Below are positions 57,332-64,000 of a stretch of 64,000 nt of DNA, in pieces. The notes under the pieces were generated by a model. The model saw only the letters and a program-made list of their open reading frames with translations. It was not told the origin of the DNA and searched no databases. Position numbers and translations under genes: made by a program. The stretch covers positions 1,178,001-1,242,000 of the forward strand of contig CACVBU010001294.1 in NCBI GenBank assembly GCA_902728285.1, read 5' to 3'. The first letter of the stretch is position 1, and the number at the start of each line of letters is the position of its first letter. The DNA comes from Clytia hemisphaerica (taxonomy: Eukaryota; Cnidaria; Hydrozoa; Leptothecata; Clytiidae).

Positions 57332-58528
57332 ATTACTTTATATTATAGACTTATCAATTATTACTTCTACATAATCTCCTTGTGAGGCCTACCCCAGTGT
57401 AACTTTCAATCCAGCAACTACTATTTTTCAAGATTTTCAAGCTCAACACCATTATTGTGTGTTTACACAATCGGGGAATCTCCCCTGTTTTTCGAATTCT
57501 ACATATCATTTCGTGTATGTGTGTACCAAGCCCTAGTTTAGGCTCGTTTCCCATCTAATCATTCTATTTCTATCCAGCCTGGTTTAGCGGTGGTCTCTAT
57601 TAGGAGTTTTTCTTTTAATATTGTTGAAATATCATTATGCTAGAATATGGTTTTTTTTTTTTTTTTTTTTTTTTTTACTTGCTTGACATCACTACGTACT
57701 TTGAATCTTACACTTCGAACTAAGAACTGTGCGGTTTTTGTCTTGTTTTGTTTTGTTCTCTTTTAGTCCCTTTTCTAATATTCTCGGTTGTCAAGCGCTT
57801 TTTGGAGCAATTCCCCGAGCGTCTCAAATCAACGGGGATTCCTTTAGTGTGCTTCCTCTATGATTTTTTTACCGAACCATTCCTTTATAAAGCAAAATTA
57901 ACTTTTCCAAGAAAAGGTTATTCCTAAACGCAGAGCCCAGAAAGATTCTAGTTTACAACCAATCAATGTTGGTGACCTGGAAACACTTCTTCCTGTCTTC
58001 TTAGAAACATATTTTGCAATTATTTTAATACAGGTTTCGGTGAAATAGTGGCAGGATTGTAGAATTCCCATGTTTTGTCGCAGTCCAAAGTTAGAGACGT
58101 TGACGTTATTGTCATATATTTATATTTGGTAAACATTGGAAATAAACGATTTCTAGGTCAAAAACTTTCAAATTTAACTTACATCAGGTGACAAACCCAT
58201 AGAGCCATCCCCAGTAGGTATGTTGGCTTAAGATAGAGATTTGCATTGGAAAATGCCAGCATCCTTGGTGCTCTCAATCCCGTCCAAAAATCTGAGTTTA
58301 AGCCTCACACCTGTGTCTGAAAAAAAAATTAGAGAATAAAATTGCAGCAAATTTTCCTACTTTCCGACTAGAAAAGAATCGTTCTTGGCTGACCCAAACA
58401 TAATCAGCAATTGGCCAGAATAATTTTCCCTGACTTTTGCTTAAAATCCACCCTTTTCCCTGGGAAAAGTGTTAAAAAAGGACGATTTTTCCCTGACCAG
58501 AAACAGCAAATTTTTCGTCTTGTACCTG
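57332..58528. other. Retrotransposon 3' flank and gene-poor sequence
   Basis: A run of about 26 T lies at 57651-57676. No polyA tail in the sense direction follows ORF2, so the exact 3' end of the element is unclear. The rest lacks genes. Confidence 0.4.
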
Positions 58529-58951
58529 ATCGGCCCTTATTACGCCGGCCCTTATTCCGCCAAAGGCCAATTTTGGCCTTACGCCAATGAGGGCTGTTAA
58601 TAACGCCAAAATTTGTAAAAATCACTACTTATGCCTCAAATTAGGAAATAATGACTAAAATTTACATTTAAATGTCATTTTTTGGTAGTAAAGTGTGGAG
58701 AGAATTCCATTGAAAATCACTGATTTTCATAAGGATTTAGATATACATGGAGTAAATCAATGGATAATTTTCGTCTTTGAATCATACCTAAAATCCTTTG
58801 AATTGAGAACTAATGATAAAAAATTAACGCCGCTTTTAGGTGGAATTTACAAAATCTTGGCTCTTTTTACACCGGGCCTTTTAACGCTGGCCTTTATAAC
58901 GCCAAAGGCCCAACAATAACGCCAATAAGGGCCGGCGTAATAAGGGCCGAT
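58529..58951. mobile_element. MITE, 423 bp, perfect 28-bp inverted ends
   Basis: The ends ATCGGCCCTTATTACGCCGG (28 bp in all) are exact inverted copies. Internally, 'aacgcc', 'ggcctt' and 'gccaaaggcc' blocks recur. I cannot see a clear target duplication. Confidence 0.8.
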
Positions 58952-60314
58952 AAGGTAGTAAAGAAATTACCGTGCTCTTCAAAAGTAACCCGATCAGCAT
59001 TACAATAGGTGACCATCAATAATATGTTCTGTTCTTGTCGCCCGACCAACTCACCTTCAAAACATAAATCCCGAGTCGGACTAGTTGAAAAAATGTCGCA
59101 ATAATTTTTTGATAGCCATAAGCTTCTTTGAATCGTCATTTGCGCTATAAGTTTTATTTACTGAACCCACATTGAGTCCCGTTCAAGATTTTTTATAATG
59201 TACCCTTATGGAAATTTTCAAGTCGAAATTCAGCGAAGCAGGTAGGGCCGATACCCAAGAGGGCCGAAAATTAAGGTCTGCTTTTAAGGTTAACACATGC
59301 GCACATACATATTTCACTGGGTTTAGTTTGGCAAATCAAAGATGGTGGCAAAAGATTTTGTTGATTGCCGACATATATCGGGACTTACTAAATGTTAAAA
59401 ACCTGACGAAATATACTACCGACCGACCGAGCGACTGGATTTGAAGATATTTTTATGACGCGAACGGAACTATTTTTGATGATCGCCATTAGTCAAATTG
59501 TGCTGATTTTAGTCGTTAATTTGATCATTTGGAGGACCCACCATGGTTGGGTCCGACAAGAAAAAATTTGAAAAATGGAGATTCAAAGATTGGCTGAGAA
59601 AAGCATCAAATTCATTCAAAGAGGCATTATGGAAAAAAGTTCCCTGACTTTTGAGAAACTTTACAAAAATTCCCTGACTTTTCCAGATTTTCCCTGCTAA
59701 AAAACAACCCATTTTCCAGGTTTACAGGTTCCTCCTGACTGCTGGGAACCTTGTATGAAGTAAAACTTTGCGCTTTTATTTGGTTTATTTGTGACTTTTG
59801 GAGATCCGGTATGTGTAAAGTCACGGACTGTGATCCTTTTATTTGGGAAAATATTATAAAAATTAAGATTTACCTTCGATAACATCCAATTTACGTTTGA
59901 CGCTGACACGTTTTCGGCTCATTTCAATGGGTTTTCGTAGCAAACTTGGAGACTATAGGTAGAACAAGATGGCGGCGCTTCCTTCCTTATTGATGTTGAT
60001 GCGAATTCAGGGGTCTGAGGATAGCTTTCCTAAATTTTTCGGTTACGAAGACATTTGTTTTGCTTTGCTCTTACAAAAAGTATTTGATTCGGTGGACAGT
60101 TAAATTTCTCTCTTCCCGCCGAAATTTATTACGGTAACCGAGAAGTTCTGAGCCTTACCCTCTCCCCATCGCAAAATCAGTCGGCTAACGGAAGAATGGG
60201 ACAAATAAAAATGGTATCCAGAGTTGTTTCAGAATATTCGTTAAGTTTAAGTTTAAGTTTTTTTTAAGTCAAGGATGTTGGTCGCTATTATTTGAATCAA
60301 AACTTTAAAAAGAT
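58952..60314. other. No gene seen; likely 5' flank of the next gene near its end
   Basis: 'ttccctgacttttg'-type pieces recur near 58428, 59641 and 59671, suggesting an old dispersed repeat. The last 300 bases before 60315 may include the promoter of the Transposase_21-like gene, but I see no specific element. Confidence 0.35.
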
Positions 60315-63300
60315 ATGGAGAAGAAATTCGTTCTTGATAGCTTCCTTCACTCAGTGCATGATCTCCCAGACACACCACAACCAGCTTTTCAAAATTTATT
60401 AGAGGAGGTTGTTCCAATCGAGGTTGAGAATCAACACCCATCATCATGTCGTCCGCCATCATCATCTTCATTAGCCAGCAGTCCTACCAGTTTAGAAGCA
60501 GCAGTTACTACAGTAGATGAAATGGAGAATATGGAGATTGATCTGCAAGGCACAAAAACACTCGAGAATGACAAAGACCAAGATGGCAACCTATGGTATT
60601 ACAACAACAAAGTGAATTTTCCAACAATCAGTCTTGAGGATCTTCAGCAGAACAATAGTGAATTTTGTAAGTTTTATAGTTGATCGGCAATCGGAGCATA
60701 TTCAAAAATTACGTACGCCTATTTTGACCTATTTCAAGACCCCCTCCCTCTAACCTGAGATCAGATTGTGAATGTTTTCTGCACACCACGCTGAAGCTCT
60801 AAAGGGATGTGTGAAAACAAACAATCTGACGAATATGCAATCTCGAAATCGTAAGGACCGCGTTCGTCTAAAAGGACTGGGAATGACAACAAAGTTGCGC
60901 GATCGTGTTTATGAATAGGGCGCCGTATCAGTTTTTATTTTTCCGGCGCACAACAAGATTCTTGTTGTAGAATTTTCCGCGGGAGGACTATTTTCCTCAG
61001 ATGTATAATTTTCAAGCGCCTTTAGAGGTTTACCGTGCGCGTAAGAAAATTATGAACATCTGTTATCAGGTTACCTCCCTCCTGTTGGTGTTTTGTTTTG
61101 AAAAGACCTGGGTCATCATTTCGCATCATTTTCAGCACCAAAATGGGAGTGGTCCATCGTCAGGCGGTGGCATACCGTCAATGGCTTTAACTTTAGGACA
61201 GTCTGACAAAACATGGGACAGCAATTCGGGCATAATAGTAAAGAGGGGGTTGGTGTAATTTAAGATGCACGATCCACAATTTACGATCCATTTATGAAAT
61301 ATGTTAATTTATGCGTAATTATACTAATCATGATAAAATATTATGATAATTTACAAAGTTTCATTCGCTGAAATTTGAAATTATTATTGAAACATAACTT
61401 ATGAAAATGTATTCTGCCACAGAATTATTACCACATGCTTCCCTGAATAAAGAAGATGAGAAAAAGCAAAAAAACTTGCTCTTTGACGTCACGTCATTGG
61501 TAAACACAAGACCTATTTGTAAAGGAATGTATTTACACAGACTCTCTGAACACAATCTGTATGAACTAAAAAGAAATCGTATTAAAGAAATAGGCTTTCT
61601 TTATAAGAACATCCTACTTAAGAAAGGGAAAACGATGTTTTATTAGAACGAGTATTTGCTTGAACTTTCTTACTTTTACCCGCGTACATAATTTGTGAAA
61701 CACTTCTTTGTAGGAAGAATGAAAAACATTTCTTTTGTATATAAAAATTCATTCGTTTGTGTCTGTTTTAATTATAAGAATAGATTTCCAAAATAGAATC
61801 AATTAGATTTTTCTTAAGAAATATCTTGACTTCTTTTTATACGCAGAGAAGGAAAATTTCTCTATTTTCTTTTTTGTTAACTATTCAATGACTTTTTGAA
61901 CTGTTTTATATTGTTCCTATTTATTGAGAGAAAATAAGAAATTCAAGACTTGTTTATCATTTTCTGGGTGACCACAGCAAAATATTCTCACTCTCGTTGC
62001 ATATTTATTTTCTATGCCTAACTTATCATCGTAAACAAAAAATGAGGAAAGATTATTCCATTGTTTTGGAATTATGTTACATAATTTGAGTTTTATGATA
62101 ATTATCAGGAATAATCAGCAAAATTTATGCATGAATCGTGCATCGCGCAGCGCAAATCGTTGGATCGTGCATCGTAAATTACACCAACCCTTAAAGAGGC
62201 CACCCTTATGTACTCCAGCAGAAAGACAAGATACAACCATGTATTAATTATTACAATATACATGGTACAGTAATTATGCATGGCTGTATCATTGTTTTTA
62301 TGGCTGGAGTACATAGTTATTCGACAGGGTGGCCTCTTTGAAAAAAGGTCTATTGGAATTGCTTATATAGTGACGTGATTTGTGAAATCATAGAGCGAGA
62401 GAAGGTTCATGGTATGATTGATCAACTCAGTATACAGTTTGTTTACTTTTTGCTTTCTAATTGTCAGCCATAAATCTATTCTCGAAATATGGCTTCAACT
62501 GTTGACTTAGCATTGGCTTATGGTAAGTAATTCCACCAGCATAAATTACTTACCCCAAGATGTATGGGCCGGAAATCATTGGTTCTGTATTACGGAAAAT
62601 TGCTAAAGTTGTATAAATACCGTAAGTTGGTCTAATGTCGACATCCTTCGCTTTAGGCCCCGCAATTTTGTCAACAATTCATCACAGTGCTTTATATAGG
62701 AGATTTTCCAAATTAAAGGGATAGCCAGATAAAAATGAAATTCAGCTCAAAGATTCGTTCCTTAGTCTTAAGCAAAACCTCTAAATTTTTTTCAAAGTCT
62801 AAATAATTAGGCTTATAATTTTTAATTTCTACTGGAGAACAATAGAATTTCAACGTGAGGTACGAAAAACTGAGATTTTTAATCGTCATATCTTAACTTT
62901 GGAATCTTATAGTTGTTAAAAATATTTAGAGGACTTACTAAGGACCATGGGGAAGGAATCTTTTAGCCAATTTTCATTTTTATCTGGTTATCCTTTTAAA
63001 TAAGGTTTGATATTTTAGGGGGGGTCAAGTAAAAATAGGGGATAGTAACCTTTGGTCAAAATTGACATTTAATGGTAACATTTGTGTAAAATTAAACAAA
63101 TTTTTGTTTTTCTTGAATTTAGCTAGAGCACAAGAGATGATGAATATAAATGCAGATGATTGTGGCTACGATGACGAAGATTCAATCTTTGAATTTTCAA
63201 GTCCTCATGTTGAACCAAAACCATTATGCAAAGGAGTAAATCTATCCCTGGAAAGCTCACTTCTGTTACATTTGGTTTTCGCAAGAAGACATAATCTGAC

Positions 63301-63941
63301 AAAAGCAGCATTGAAAGATCTTTTGTCACTTACTTCGCTTCATTTATCCAAGCCAAATAAATTTCCAGTCTCGATAAAACAAATGTACAATCATCTTGGG
63401 TTACAAGATGATGAATCTTCAAAGATCTACTATTGTAAAAACTGTTACACATCTTTGGCTGGACAACATGATAAGTGTCCAGATTGCAATACTGAAGATA
63501 AAGATCATTTTGTATATAACAATGTTGAAGCTCAATTGAAAAGAATCCTAAAAAGTAAGACACCCCTGTCTCAGTGCCTGATGGAACATCTCGCTGTGGG
63601 GATAAAAATTTCATTTTGCTACTTTAGATTTTATGGAAAAATTAAAAAGATTCTTATGTATTTTGCGAGAAATAATCACATTATGATCCTGATAAATTGT
63701 ACCTTTTTTCAGAACCTGGTGTTTGTGAATCCTTACATAAACCTTCGATTAAAACAGAGCCGGTCTACAGAGATTTGTACGATGGACAAGCCTACCAAGA
63801 TCTGATAAAATATGGTTATTTTGACAAAGAGTTGAGTTTGACTTGTCAAATGAACACTGATGGAGTCAATCTTTTCAACAGTAGTTCATATTCTGTTTGG
63901 CCAATATATCTTCGCATCAATGAACTTCCACCAAAAATGAG
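60315..63941 (+). CDS. Transposase_21-like gene, 5' exons, continues past the window
   Basis: Exons 60315-60666, 63123-63554 and 63713-63941 join in phase (1, then 1, then 2 out) with GT-AG introns. Exon 1 encodes a Ser/Pro-rich acidic N-terminus. Exon 2 encodes a helical part (LHLVFARRHNLTKAALKDLL) and a zinc ribbon, CKNC-x10-CPDC. Exon 3 encodes CQMNTDGVNLFNSSSYSVWP and YLRINELPPKMR. The last block matches the start of the Transposase_21 (CACTA/EnSpm-related) core in animal proteins, with the first catalytic Asp in NTDG. There are no stops or frameshifts, so it may be expressed, either as a transposase or as a host gene derived from one. Two mobile elements sit in its 2.46-kb first intron. 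Confidence 0.75.
60751..61073. mobile_element. MITE family A, 323 bp, 8-bp target duplication, copy 2
   Basis: Same ends and orientation as 25255-25577. CCTCCCTC flanks it at 60743-60750 and 61074-61081. It lies in the first intron of the Transposase_21-like gene. Confidence 0.92.
61247..62191. mobile_element. Non-autonomous element, 945 bp, 8-bp target duplication
   Basis: The ends GGGTTGGTGTAATTTA and a following GATGCACGATCC are inverted, about 30 bp. TAAAGAGG flanks it at 61239-61246 and 62192-62199. An 81-codon open frame inside (61401-61646) matches no known protein. Confidence 0.8.
62193..62339. repeat. Small palindromic element, 147 bp
   Basis: AAAGAGGCCACCCT and its inverse form the ends, with 'gtactccagc' / 'gctggagtac' as a second inner pair. 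The 945-bp element appears to have inserted into its left end. Confidence 0.7.
62340..63122. other. Rest of intron 1 of the right-edge gene
   Basis: No further gene or clear repeat. The ATG at 63062 lies in the intron and is not needed, since the exon starts at an AG acceptor at 63121-63122. Confidence 0.4.
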
Positions 63942-64000
63942 GTAAGATTTTGGTTTATTTGTTGATTTATTTTCATCTTATGTTAATTAATTAGCTGGAA

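Noticed and set aside
57651..57676. Poly-T run as the polyA tail of a minus-strand retrotransposon
   Set aside because: The adjacent element is on the plus strand, and no minus-strand coding remnant is recognised next to the run, so it is only a homopolymer.

Overview
The window looks like repeat-rich, AT-rich genomic DNA of an invertebrate animal. A cnidarian or a similar early-branching metazoan is my best guess. The reasons are genes with short GT-AG introns, a DIRS-type retrotransposon, several non-LTR retrotransposons, a Penelope-like element, many short inverted-repeat elements (MITEs), and transposon gene families I associate with cnidarians. There is no operon structure, no rRNA and no convincing intact tRNA gene. 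Bases 30075-30248 are an assembly gap (N).

Layout. 1-3.2 kb: a 114-bp satellite, a broken integrase-core (DDE) gene and a TA-flanked MITE rich in TTCGCGAA. 3.8-4.9 kb: a non-coding tandem repeat. 4.9-13.77 kb: a DIRS element on the minus strand with 78-bp inverted ends. It is split by a complete 5.37-kb DNA transposon with AATT target duplications that carries a PHD-finger transposase-like gene on the minus strand. 13.9-24 kb: minisatellites, a decayed MULE-like gene and several MITEs. 24.5-30.07 kb: two truncated non-LTR retrotransposons, each interrupted by a MITE at an exactly identifiable site.

31.2-35.3 kb (minus strand) holds the most interesting gene, a RAG1-like gene of at least ten exons whose splice phases agree and whose reading frame is unbroken. 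Its N-terminus has the RAG1-type zinc module: paired CxxC motifs, a C3HC4 RING and a C2HC finger. Its core matches RAG1 around the first two catalytic aspartates, and the 19-residue spacing from the second Asp to the zinc CxxC is the same as in RAG1. The 3' exon(s), expected to hold the catalytic Glu, are not seen before the gap.

35.9-38.2 kb: a frameshifted Penelope-like reverse transcriptase. 39-53 kb: mostly non-coding, with MITEs, a 24-bp-arm hairpin, a second satellite and small transposase remnants. 53.8-57.3 kb: a nearly full-length non-LTR element (RRM-like ORF1; endonuclease-reverse transcriptase ORF2) with one stop and two frameshifts. 60.3-63.9 kb: the 5' part of an intron-containing Transposase_21-like gene with intact exons that runs off the right edge.

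Most genes here are mobile-element genes in different stages of decay. Only the RAG1-like gene and the right-edge gene keep clean, spliceable reading frames, so they are the best candidates for expressed or recently active genes.
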